From Arboricoccus pini (GTDB lineage Bacteria > Pseudomonadota > Alphaproteobacteria > Geminicoccales > Geminicoccaceae): a stretch of 64,000 nucleotides of DNA. The translations under genes were made by a program, and so were the position numbers. The stretch covers positions 62,001-126,000 of the forward strand of contig NZ_FYEH01000003.1 of the NCBI RefSeq assembly GCF_900187945.1, given 5' to 3'. Positions 24,401 through 32,211 of the stretch are shown one piece after another. Within the stretch, counting starts at the first letter, position 1; the number at the start of each line of letters is the position of its first letter. The notes under the pieces are model-generated. The model saw nothing but the letters and a program-made list of their open reading frames with translations. It did not search any database and was not told the DNA's origin.

Positions 24401-25768
24401 CTAGTAGGCGTAATCGCTGAAGACCTTGTCGATCTGGCCTTCCCAGGCGCCGTTGAAGCTCGCGAGCTTGACCTCGGCCGGCGTGCGACCGGTCTCGACA
24501 ACCTCCTCCAGGCGACGCAGATAGCGCGTCTCGTCGGCACCTTCCCAGTTAACGCGGGCGCGGCGGATCAGGCCCCGATTGGCGATGGCGAGCGCGTCCC
24601 TTGCAACCTCGTGGACGCTACGCTTGCCAACCTTGGCCTTCAGGCCCTGGCGGGGGACTGCGAGGCGGACAGCCTCGATCTCGCCCACACTCCAATCGCG
24701 CACAAGTTCCTCCGCCTCGTCCAGCGCCGTCTCGTCATAGAGCAGCCCCACCCAGAAGGCCGGCAGGGCGCAAAGGCTCCGCCATGAGCCCGCGTCGGCG
24801 CCGCGCATCTCGAGGAACTTCTTCAGCCTCACCTCAGGAAAAGCGGTCGTCAGATGATCGCTCCAGTCGCTGAGATAGGGGCGCTCGCCCGGCAACTGCG
24901 GCAGCCTGCCATCGAGGAAGGCACGAAAGGACTGACCGGTGCAATCGATATAACGTCCCTCGCGATAGACGAAGTACATGGGCACATCGAGCATCCATTC
25001 GACATAGCGCTCAAATCCCATGCCGTCCTCGAAGACGAAGCGCGGCACGCCGCAGCGGTCATTGTCCGTATCGGTCCAGATCCAGCTGCGATAGGAGAGA
25101 AAGCCGTTAGGGCGACCCTCGACGAAGGGTGAGTTGGCGAAAAGCGAGGTCGCGATCGACTGCAGGGCCAGGCTGGTCCTGAATTTCCTGACCATGTCCG
25201 CTTCGCTGGCGAAGTCGAGATTGACCTGCACGGTGCAGGTCCGCAGCATCATGTCCAGGCCGAGCTTGCCGACCTTGGGCATATATTCCCCCATAATCTT
25301 ATAGCGGCCCTTGGGCATCCAAGGGATATCCTCGCGCCGCCATTTGGGATTAAAGCCCATGCCCAGCATGGCGATACTCAGGGGATCCGCGATCTTGCGC
25401 ACCTCCTCCAGATGCGTCGTCACCTCGCTACAGGTCTGGTGCAGCGTCTCAAGCGGGCCTCCCGACAATTCGAACTGACCACCAGGCTCGAGGCTGATGC
25501 TGCAATCATTCTTGATCAGGGCGATCGGCTGGTCGTTCTCAAGAACCGGAGTCCAGCCAAACTCCCGGGCCAGGCCATCCAGCAAGGCGCGGATGCCGCG
25601 CGGGCCCGCATAAGGCAGCGGCCGCCCATCTTCCCGCGTGAACGCGAACTTCTCGTGCTCGGTACCGATACGGAAGGCGGCTGGCGGCTTCGCGCCAGAG
25701 GCAAGGAACTCGACGAGCTGCCGCTTGTCGGTAATGGGCTCGCCCTTGCCGCTTGGCGGTGCCGCCAT
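24401..25768 (-). CDS. gshA: Glutamate-cysteine ligase (alphaproteobacterial/plant type)
   Basis: A 455-aa enzyme making gamma-glutamylcysteine, the first step of glutathione synthesis. It belongs to the GCS2/plant-type family: RIGTEHEKFAF near the N-terminus (Glu ligands to Mg), SLEPGGQFELSGGPLETLHQT, MLGMGFNPKWRREDIPWMPKGRYKIM, TCTVQVNLDF and QSIATSLFANSPFVEGRPNGFLSYRS are all diagnostic. The frame opens further up (GTG 25804, ATG 25795), but the ATG at 25768 has GGGGA 9 nt upstream and directly precedes the conserved domain. gshB is not in the window. The gene is monocistronic. Confidence 0.95.
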   Translation of the reverse strand: MAAPPSGKGEPITDKRQLVEFLASGAKPPAAFRIGTEHEKFAFTREDGRPLPYAGPRGIRALLDGLAREFGWTPVLENDQPIALIKNDCSISLEPGGQFELSGGPLETLHQTCSEVTTHLEEVRKIADPLSIAMLGMGFNPKWRREDIPWMPKGRYKIMGEYMPKVGKLGLDMMLRTCTVQVNLDFASEADMVRKFRTSLALQSIATSLFANSPFVEGRPNGFLSYRSWIWTDTDNDRCGVPRFVFEDGMGFERYVEWMLDVPMYFVYREGRYIDCTGQSFRAFLDGRLPQLPGERPYLSDWSDHLTTAFPEVRLKKFLEMRGADAGSWRSLCALPAFWVGLLYDETALDEAEELVRDWSVGEIEAVRLAVPRQGLKAKVGKRSVHEVARDALAIANRGLIRRARVNWEGADETRYLRRLEEVVETGRTPAEVKLASFNGAWEGQIDKVFSDYAY

Positions 25769-26081
25769 GTTCTTCGATCCCCGCCAGTTTCTCATACCGC
25801 GCACAGCCTATCGGCACGGTTCCAGCGGAAATAGTCGTGCATGCGGCCACATGCAATCCGCCGCTCGCGGGAAAGTTCGATGATGTTCGATCAATGCCGA
25901 GGATCGCGGCCGTCGACGAACCGGGCGACGGGCCGCAATCCTGCCCGTCGCGCCAGCCTCAGGATCGTCGCGACGCACGTTTTCGAGAGTTTGTCTCAAA
26001 CCCGAACAGGAGAGTTGGCGCCCACCTACCAGTCCCGGGCCCCGTTACCGCTCCCGGGACTGGCGATGACGATCCGCGCGC
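25769..26081. other. Spacer between ghrA and gshA
   Basis: Both flanking genes are on the minus strand, so this holds the gshA promoter and the 3' end of the ghrA transcript. It contains the long inverted repeat at 26029-26063. No ORF with a ribosome binding site is seen. Confidence 0.5.
26029..26063. repeat. Perfect 11-bp inverted repeat after ghrA
   Basis: CCAGTCCCGGG (26029-26039) and CCCGGGACTGG (26053-26063) flank a 13-nt loop, 19 nt after the ghrA stop. No U-tract follows on either strand, so it is either a factor-assisted terminator/mRNA 3'-stabilising stem or a REP-like palindrome. Confidence 0.6.
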
Positions 26082-27008
26082 TCAATAGCCTCGGTCGAAA
26101 TCGACGACGTTGGCGAGCGGCTCGCCACGCGCCAGGCGTTCCATGTTTTCAACCACTGTCTTGGCGGCGGTCTCCGGCCGGCCATTGCTCGCGATATGCG
26201 GTGTCACCGTGATCTTCGGGTGCCGCCAGAAGGGATGATCCGCCGGCAGCGGCTCCTTGTGGAAGACATCCAGCGTCGCATGCGCGATCTGCCCCTTTTC
26301 AAGGGCTGCCAGAAGGTCGTCATCGACCAGATGCGGACCGCGAGCAACGTTGATCAAACGGCAGCCAGGCTTGAGCTTAGCGAACAGCTCGGCATCGAGG
26401 ATGCCCCTCGTCTCTGCCGTCAGCGGCAGAAGGCAGACCAGGATGTCGAGATCGGCGAGGAACGGATCCAGCCCGTCGGCGCCCGAGTGACAGACTATGC
26501 CAGCCAGCGATTTCGGCGTGCGGCTCCAGGCGCTGACTTCGAAGCCATGACGCTGCAGCGCCAAAGCCGCATCGGTGCCGAGCACCCCCAGCCCCATCAT
26601 GCCGACCTTGCGTTCGTGGGGCGCGGGCGGCATCCGCCACTCCCATTTCCCTTCCTTGGCGAGCGCCTCGAAGATGTCGAATTCACGCAGATAGCGGAGG
26701 GTGCCGAGCAGCACGTACTCCGTCATTGTCGTCGTCAAAGACGGGTCGACCATACGGCAGATGGGCACGGGCGGCAGCGATGTATCTGCGAGAAGCGCAT
26801 CGACGCCCGCAGCAAGGGAGAAGATCGCTTTCAGATTTGGCAGCTTGGCCAAAAGTCCGGCGGGCGGCCGCCAAACGAGCGCCGTTTCGATCTCGGCCGC
26901 GTCGCCCATCGTGTCAACCTCGCGGAAATCGAGATCCGGCGCATGCTTGAGCAGCGCTTCCCGCCACATCACCGGATCATCGCCCTCGCTGAAGAACAGC
27001 AGTGCCAC
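26082..27008 (-). CDS. ghrA: Glyoxylate/hydroxypyruvate reductase A-like D-2-hydroxyacid dehydrogenase
   Basis: A 308-aa NAD(P)H-dependent reductase of the GhrA branch. The Rossmann motif is GMMGLGVLGTDAALALQRHGFEV. Catalytic residues are visible as Arg in NVARGPHLV, Glu in VFHKEPLP and His in TPHIAS. The early segment AIFSLAAGVDALL is the substrate loop. The start is a GTG at 27008: AAAGGAG lies 7 nt upstream and the N-terminus VALLFFSEGDD is then correct, whereas the longer frame adds an unconserved basic stretch. It reduces glyoxylate or hydroxypyruvate to glycolate or glycerate. Divergent from the DUF3750 gene across 114 nt. Confidence 0.9.
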   Translation of the reverse strand: MALLFFSEGDDPVMWREALLKHAPDLDFREVDTMGDAAEIETALVWRPPAGLLAKLPNLKAIFSLAAGVDALLADTSLPPVPICRMVDPSLTTTMTEYVLLGTLRYLREFDIFEALAKEGKWEWRMPPAPHERKVGMMGLGVLGTDAALALQRHGFEVSAWSRTPKSLAGIVCHSGADGLDPFLADLDILVCLLPLTAETRGILDAELFAKLKPGCRLINVARGPHLVDDDLLAALEKGQIAHATLDVFHKEPLPADHPFWRHPKITVTPHIASNGRPETAAKTVVENMERLARGEPLANVVDFDRGY

Positions 27009-27122
27009 GTTAAAACTCCTTTCGGGCTGAACCGCCAGCCTCGCGGGCATGCGATCCATGGGCAAGCGACATGCCGGGTTGGGATTGCGCCGGCGTGGCC
27101 GCATGCGCATCTTGCAAAAACC

Positions 27123-27878
27123 ATGACATGTCTGCGCCGCATGCTCCTATTCGTTCTGATCCTGGTTGTCGGTCTTCTGGCTGGCCCCTTGACCTATGGG
27201 TACCTCAACAGCTCCGAGGCCCAGCATTGGAGTCAGCGGCGATGGGACAGCAGCGGGCAAGCACCCGATCCGGCGACCTACCAGGATGCCGTCGTCCAAG
27301 TCTATGCCGCGCGCACCTATGGCTGGAAGGGCGCCTTCGCCGTGCATAGCTGGATCATCTTGAAAGAGAAGAATGCGAAGGCCTACGAACGCTACGACGT
27401 CGCCGGCTGGGGCATCGGCCAGGACCGTCCGGCTATCCGCCGCGACATGCGTGTGCCCGACGGTTATTGGGCGGGCAACAAGCCCATGATCGTTTCGCAT
27501 ACTACGGGTCCGGCCGCCGAACTGGCCATCCCCAAGATCAGGGCGGCCATCGCGGCCTATCCCTACCGCTATTCCTACGTGACCTGGCCCGGCCCCAATT
27601 CCAACACGTTCATCGCCAGCATTCTGCGCCAGGTGCCGGAACTGCGGACGGCGATGCCCCCGAATGCCGTCGGCAAGGACTTCCTGCCCTATTTCATGCC
27701 GTTCGCCATGGCGCCCAGCGGTACGGGCGTGCAATTTTCCCTGGCCGGCCTCCTTGGCATGACCCTTGCCAAGGAAGAGGGCCTGGAGATCAATATCCTA
27801 GGCATGGTCTTCGGCATTAACCCGCTCGGCCCCGCCGTCAAAGTGCCGGGATTCGGGACAATCAGTTTCAACCGCTAG
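27123..27878 (+). CDS. DUF3750-family membrane-anchored protein
   Basis: A 251-aa protein with an N-terminal hydrophobic segment (MLLFVLILVVGLLAGPLTYGYL) acting as signal anchor, then a soluble periplasmic domain. Conserved-looking stretches are VVQVYAARTYGWKGAFAVHSWIILKEKNAKAYERYDVAGWG, YPYRYSYVTWPGPNSNTFIASILR and a C-terminal FGINPLGPAVKVPGFGTISFNR. The WPGPNSNTF context with a preceding HSW looks enzymatic, and the fold may resemble NlpC/P60-like permuted hydrolases, but no function is established for DUF3750. The ATG at 27123 follows the ghrA divergent promoter region. Confidence 0.8.
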   Translation: MTCLRRMLLFVLILVVGLLAGPLTYGYLNSSEAQHWSQRRWDSSGQAPDPATYQDAVVQVYAARTYGWKGAFAVHSWIILKEKNAKAYERYDVAGWGIGQDRPAIRRDMRVPDGYWAGNKPMIVSHTTGPAAELAIPKIRAAIAAYPYRYSYVTWPGPNSNTFIASILRQVPELRTAMPPNAVGKDFLPYFMPFAMAPSGTGVQFSLAGLLGMTLAKEEGLEINILGMVFGINPLGPAVKVPGFGTISFNR

Positions 27879-27986
27879 AGAGAAACTTGCCGCGTTCCGA
27901 ATGAGGGAGTGGTCAAACCGCCCAGGTACCCCATCTTTTAAAACAAGAGTAACCTTTTGCTCTTAGAAGGTTTCAAGGTCGTACGC

Positions 27987-28958
27987 ATGCCTGAAGACTG
28001 GTCGATCCCTGCAACGTTGCAGGCCAAACCCGAAGCATTGGCCTTCGATCTCGACAGGACCCTTTTGAGTGTCCTCAGTCTGCGCGCGGAGATTCCCGAC
28101 GACGCCTACACCGCTGCCATGCTAGGAACCGAGAGGCGCGGAAGTGCCGTGCTGATCGATGCCAGCGGCCTTGTGCTAACGATCGGGTATCTCGTGAGCG
28201 AGGCCGAGAACGTCTGGCTCACCTCCCACGACAACAAGGCTGTGCCGGCCCATGTGTTAGGGCATGATTTCGATAGCGGTTTCGGGCTGCTCCAGACCAT
28301 GGGGCGCCTGGACCTTCCTCCTCTGGCACTGGGCAGCACGAAGGGCCTAGGCGTGGGCAGCCAGGTCACGCTGGCAGCCGGCGGCGGCCGACCTGCGGCC
28401 CTGCAGACGCGTCTGATCGGCAAACGCGAGTTTGCAGGCTATTGGGAATATGTTCTGGACGAGGCGCTCTATACGGCACCTGCCCATCCCCACTGGGGTG
28501 GGGCCGCCCTCCTTGACGAGCGAGGCCGGCTGGTCGGCATCGGCTCCTTGATGATCCAGGCCGAGGCCGGCGACAACAAGACCGCCGCTGGCAACATGGC
28601 TGTGCCCATCGACCTGCTGCCCCCCATCCTCGATGATCTGCGCCGACATGGTCGACGCAGTGGCCCCTCGCGTCCCTGGCTCGGCATCTTCGCGACCGAG
28701 GCCAGCGATCGCCTCGTTGTCGCGGGCCTGGCCCCTCTGGGTCCGGCAGAAGAGGCCGGGCTCGAGCAAGGTGACATGATCCTGGCCGTCGCCGGACAGC
28801 CGGTGAGCGACCTCGCCGATCTCTGGCGCACCACCTGGGATCTGGGCGAGGCCGGCGTCGAGATCCCGCTTACCATCCAGCGCGACCGCGAAACGATCAC
28901 GCTTTCGATCACCTCGGTGGATCGCGATCGATCGCTGAAGTCGCCAAAGCTGCACTAA
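27987..28958 (+). CDS. HtrA-like protein with degenerate catalytic triad plus PDZ domain
   Basis: A 323-aa protein with the architecture of a small HtrA/DegP: a trypsin-like region (about residues 45-215) and one PDZ domain (about 225-310, RPWLGIFATE, AGLEQGDMILAVAGQPVSDLADL). The triad positions are all replaced: NHVV becomes GYLV (His to Tyr68), the D-x-x-x-D-[LI]-A segment becomes DFDSGFG (Asp to Gly98), and GNSGGPL becomes HWGGAAL (Ser to Trp170). It is therefore read as a non-proteolytic homologue. No signal peptide is visible, so it may be cytoplasmic. The ATG at 27987 (AAGG 8 nt before) is preferred over the TTG at 27957. Binding or scaffold roles are inferred only. Confidence 0.8.
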   Translation: MPEDWSIPATLQAKPEALAFDLDRTLLSVLSLRAEIPDDAYTAAMLGTERRGSAVLIDASGLVLTIGYLVSEAENVWLTSHDNKAVPAHVLGHDFDSGFGLLQTMGRLDLPPLALGSTKGLGVGSQVTLAAGGGRPAALQTRLIGKREFAGYWEYVLDEALYTAPAHPHWGGAALLDERGRLVGIGSLMIQAEAGDNKTAAGNMAVPIDLLPPILDDLRRHGRRSGPSRPWLGIFATEASDRLVVAGLAPLGPAEEAGLEQGDMILAVAGQPVSDLADLWRTTWDLGEAGVEIPLTIQRDRETITLSITSVDRDRSLKSPKLH

Positions 28959-29048
28959 ACGAACGGCTGCGGCGCGGCGGATGCTGTCTCGACGCCATTC
29001 TGACGGATCCACCTGCCCGTCCGCTATCGCCACCGGGCCCACAGTTTC

Positions 29049-30008
29049 ATGTCGGTGAGACTGACGCCCTTGAGCCTGGCGCTGCAGGGCGGCGGCGCGC
29101 ACGGCGCCTTCACCTGGGGCGTGCTCGACCGCCTCCTCGAGGAGGACGTCACGATCAGGGCTATCAGCGGCACCTCGGCTGGTGCCCTGAATGCGGTGGC
29201 ACTGGCTTCGGGCCTCCTGGCCGACGGTCGGGCTGGAGCCAGATCCTCGCTCGATCTACTCTGGCGCACGATCAGCGGACTGACGCCGCTTCAGCTATCG
29301 GCCGGTCCTTTCGGGCGCTTCGGCCTGGGGCTGGCGACGCATCTCTTCAGTCCCTACCAGCTCAATCCGATCGGTCTCGATCCCCTGGGCGATGCGCTGG
29401 CCCAGATCATCGACTTTGCGGGACTGCGCGCGGCGGACCTTCCCCGCCTCCTGATCGCAGCCACAAATGCCAAGAGCGGAGCACTCAAGATCTTCGAGAA
29501 CTCCGAGCTTTCGGCTGCGGCCGTCATGGCTTCGGCCTGCCTGCCGCAGCTCTTTCGCGCCGTCGAGATCGACGGCGAGAGCTATTGGGATGGCGGCTTC
29601 ACGAGCAACCCGCCGATCGTGGCCCTGGCCCGTGCCATGCCAGCCCATCCCATCCTGCTCGTCCGCATCGAACCGATCGAGATCCAAGACGTGCCGCGCC
29701 GAGCGGATGCGATCCGCGCAAGGGTGGCACAGTTGGCCTTTGCCCAACCGCTCGTACGCGAGCTTCTCGAACTCGAACGGTTGCAGACCCTCCTGCCACC
29801 CTCCTTGGGCCTGCTCTCGCGCGAACTCCGCGAGCTCAGGCGCAACCGCATCACGACGATCAATGCTGGCGACTCCATCCGCCGCTTGGATCCTGCGACC
29901 CGCTTCGTGCCCGATTGGTCGCTAGTCTGTAACCTGCGTGATGCCGGGCGGGCAGCGGCCGAAGCCTGGCTGGCCGGTGAGGCGCGGCATTTGGTGACGG
30001 CCTGGTGA
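29049..30008 (+). CDS. Patatin-like phospholipase
   Basis: A 319-aa patatin-family serine lipid hydrolase. The oxyanion hole GGGAHG (residues 14-19), nucleophile elbow GTSAG (Ser43) and catalytic Asp181 in YWDGGFTSNPP are intact, so the Ser-Asp dyad should be functional. TNAKSGALKIFENSELS is the usual conserved middle segment. There is no signal peptide or N-terminal transmembrane helix. Cytoplasmic relatives hydrolyse phospholipids or process storage-polymer surfaces; substrate unknown. Its stop overlaps the endonuclease V start (TGATG), so the two form a translationally coupled pair of unrelated function. Confidence 0.92.
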   Translation: MSVRLTPLSLALQGGGAHGAFTWGVLDRLLEEDVTIRAISGTSAGALNAVALASGLLADGRAGARSSLDLLWRTISGLTPLQLSAGPFGRFGLGLATHLFSPYQLNPIGLDPLGDALAQIIDFAGLRAADLPRLLIAATNAKSGALKIFENSELSAAAVMASACLPQLFRAVEIDGESYWDGGFTSNPPIVALARAMPAHPILLVRIEPIEIQDVPRRADAIRARVAQLAFAQPLVRELLELERLQTLLPPSLGLLSRELRELRRNRITTINAGDSIRRLDPATRFVPDWSLVCNLRDAGRAAAEAWLAGEARHLVTAW

Positions 30009-30682
30009 TGACTCCCCATGACTGGAGCCAGTGGCCAAGAACGGCCGAGGAGGCCCGTGCCATCCAGGCACAACTCGCGGGTTCGTTGGGCGAGCGGCCG
30101 CTTGATGGTCCGGTACGAAACGTGGCCGGTGTCGACCTGCATTACGACCCGGCGCGCGGCCTGGCCTTCGCCGCCGCCGTCCTGCTGTCGGCCCGCACCC
30201 TTGAACTCGTCGAGAGCGCGATAGCGGTGCGTCCCATCGATTTTCCCTATGTTTCTGGCCTTTTGTCCTTTCGCGAGGTGCCAGCAGCCGTGGAGGCGCT
30301 CGGCATGCTGACCCGGCCACCCGATCTCGTCGTCGTCGATGGCCAAGGACTGGCCCATCCTACCGGCCTTGGCTTTGCCTCTCATCTGGGAATCATCACT
30401 GGCTTGCCAACGATCGGTTGCGCCAAATCGCGCCTTGTCGGCACCCATGCCGAACCGGCCCTGGAGCGTGGCGCGCGTGCCCCCCTGATCCACAAGCGAC
30501 GCATCGTCGGCAGCGTCCTACGCAGCAAGACGGGGGTACGCCCTCTCTTCATATCGGCCGGCCATGGCATCACACTCGACGAGGCCGTGGACTGGGTGTT
30601 GCGCACCGATGGCGGCCGGCGTCTGCCCGAGCCCACACGCCAGGCGGATCTCCTCTCGCGGTGCCATTCCTTGAAGGGCTAG
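30008..30682 (+). CDS. nfi: Endonuclease V (deoxyinosine 3' endonuclease)
   Basis: A 224-aa DNA repair nuclease that cuts near deoxyinosine and other deaminated bases. The metal-binding acidic residues are visible: Asp in VAGVDLHYD, Glu in FREVPAA and Asp in VVDGQG. The wedge/anchor region FPYVSGLLSFREVPAAVEAL and PTIGCAKSRLVG are typical. The ATG at 30008 shares a base with the patatin stop; a GTG at 30005 is in frame but less likely. It converges on the FUSC gene with a 4-nt overlap of stop codons. Confidence 0.95.
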   Translation: MTPHDWSQWPRTAEEARAIQAQLAGSLGERPLDGPVRNVAGVDLHYDPARGLAFAAAVLLSARTLELVESAIAVRPIDFPYVSGLLSFREVPAAVEALGMLTRPPDLVVVDGQGLAHPTGLGFASHLGIITGLPTIGCAKSRLVGTHAEPALERGARAPLIHKRRIVGSVLRSKTGVRPLFISAGHGITLDEAVDWVLRTDGGRRLPEPTRQADLLSRCHSLKG

Positions 30683-31212
30683 CGCAGTGTACCCCGTCCA
30701 CCGCCCACCCACTCGCGGAATCGCTCGACGATCCAGACGAGACTCACCGCGACTATGACGCCCCATGCGACTTCCGAGACGCGCCAGAAGGCTATGTCGC
30801 CTGCGCTGTAGATGCCGGAAGGTACGAGAAGGACGATGGTGGCGGTGATGCCAGACAGGCGCCCTGCGGCCGGCAGGCGGACCAGGGCGCAACAAACGGC
30901 AGCGACACCGACTGCGAGCCCGTAACTCCAGAGGTGACGGCCCACGGCCAGGACCATGGCAAGCGCGACGAGGCCGCCGATGGCGGCTCCCAGAAGCTGG
31001 TCCCTCGCCGTCGTACGTGTCAAACGCCACTCGCCCTGCGTGACGGCAATGGCGGTGATCGCGGCCCAAAACCCTTCCTGCAGGCCGAGCGTCTGCGTCG
31101 GGACATAGGCGATGAGGGCTGCCGCGGTGGTGAGGAGGGCACGGAGGATCCCCTGCCACCGCCCCGGCGAGCCGACGGCGAGTTGCCGGACGACGGACAA
31201 GCCGGGCTCCAT
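30679..31212 (-). CDS. FUSC-family (aromatic-acid-exporter-like) membrane protein
   Basis: A 177-aa integral membrane protein with about five or six helices: ILRALLTTAAALIAYV, GFWAAITAIAVTQG, LLGAAIGGLVALAMVLAVG, YGLAVGVAAVCCALV, ITATIVLLVP and VSEVAWGVIVAVSLVWIVERF. The QEGFWAAITAIAVTQGEWRLTRTTARDQLLGAAIGG stretch is the signature of the FUSC/ArAE half-domain (W-A-x-[IV]-T-x-x-x-V and a following R-x-x-G-x-x-x-G). Only the membrane half is present, without the soluble domain of full-length exporters. It overlaps the end of hpt (TGATG), so both are cotranscribed. Substrate unknown. Confidence 0.82.
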   Translation of the reverse strand: MEPGLSVVRQLAVGSPGRWQGILRALLTTAAALIAYVPTQTLGLQEGFWAAITAIAVTQGEWRLTRTTARDQLLGAAIGGLVALAMVLAVGRHLWSYGLAVGVAAVCCALVRLPAAGRLSGITATIVLLVPSGIYSAGDIAFWRVSEVAWGVIVAVSLVWIVERFREWVGGGRGTLR

Positions 31213-31742
31213 CAGGCCAATCGGCCAATATAAGGAAGGTGGCGATCCTGCTCGTCAAAGTCGATGCCGTAGCCGACGACGAACACGTCATCGATGACAA
31301 AGCCGACGAAATCCGCCTCGATGACGACCGTTCGCCGCGACGGCTTGTCGAGAAGAGCGCATGTCCAGACCCGCTCCGCACCGTGGCGTAGCAACAGATC
31401 GCGCGTGAAGGACAAGGTTCGGCCGCTGTCTAATATGTCGTCGACGAGGAGCACAGTCCGGCCGCCCACCGAATCCGGCAGGCCGCCTATGACCTTGACC
31501 TCGCCGCTGCTGATCTTGCCGCTGCCATAGCTCGATACCTGCAGGAACTCGATTCTGGGTCGACAGCCCGCCGCGTCCAGCTCGCGCGCCAAGTCGGCCA
31601 TGAAGATGAAGGCGCCCTTCAAAAGACCCACCATCGTAAATTGCGCAGGCAGCTCGCCGGCGATGGCCTGGGCCAGTTCATGTACCCGCGCCTCTATCCG
31701 CGCTGCCGCGACCAAAGGCACGATCTCTTGCCCGTCATTCAT
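31212..31742 (-). CDS. hpt: Hypoxanthine phosphoribosyltransferase
   Basis: A 176-aa purine-salvage enzyme converting hypoxanthine/guanine and PRPP to IMP/GMP. The PRPP motif VLLVDDILDSGRTL is intact (the two acidic residues bind Mg-PRPP), TMVGLLKGAFIFMADLAREL is the pyrophosphate loop region, and FVIDDVFVVGYGIDFDEQDRHLPYIG is the purine-binding C-terminus with the flexible-loop SSYGSG in the middle. The ATG at 31742 has GGAGAG 6 nt upstream; an in-frame extension of 23 codons lacks conservation. First gene of a two-gene operon with the FUSC protein. Confidence 0.95.
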   Translation of the reverse strand: MNDGQEIVPLVAAARIEARVHELAQAIAGELPAQFTMVGLLKGAFIFMADLARELDAAGCRPRIEFLQVSSYGSGKISSGEVKVIGGLPDSVGGRTVLLVDDILDSGRTLSFTRDLLLRHGAERVWTCALLDKPSRRTVVIEADFVGFVIDDVFVVGYGIDFDEQDRHLPYIGRLA

Positions 31743-32211
31743 CGGCCACTCTCCGCTCCCACCATCGCCCGCCCGGCCGATGCTAGTGAACGCCGCCGCA
31801 AGGGCAAGCAATGCCCGTTATTGCTGCGCGCGTGCAACGCTTGCTGCGATCACAACCGACTTGCGCAGCCAAATGTATGCAATTCGCGTATGGCCACGTG
31901 ACAGGCGGTTTAACCTATGCAAGAGGTGGCATGCTGTGCGTCGGTCGATTGTCCGACCAAGTATGGTTTGATTTGACGATCAAGGATGACCAAGGGATGT
32001 GCGGGACGAGGTGCTTGCGCGTGCCGTGCCGCGCGGCATCGACAAACTTCCACGCCAGTACTGGAGGGCGCGTTATATGAACGAATGCTTGATCGATAGC
32101 GCCTAATGACGTATAAGTCGTCATTTTTCATTTAATTCTTTGCGGCGATGCAAATTAACGCATCGTTAGCTACTGTGCGCTCCTCCGATATACGGTCCGA
32201 TATAAATAGCG
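31743..32211. other. Divergent intergenic region between hpt and the SNF2 helicase
   Basis: 469 nt without a credible gene, turning AT-rich after 32080. It must hold promoters for hpt (minus) and the SNF2 gene (plus). Two dyads lie close together: AATGACG / CGTCATT (32105-32111 and 32119-32125), followed by TTT, and CGATGC / GCATCG (32146-32151 and 32160-32165). They could be operators; the first could also be a weak plus-strand terminator. Confidence 0.45.

Noticed and set aside
23964-24404. 146-codon plus-strand frame between gshA and the nifJ operon
   Set aside because: No ribosome binding site, no recognisable domain, and an equally long minus-strand frame overlaps it; probably non-coding.
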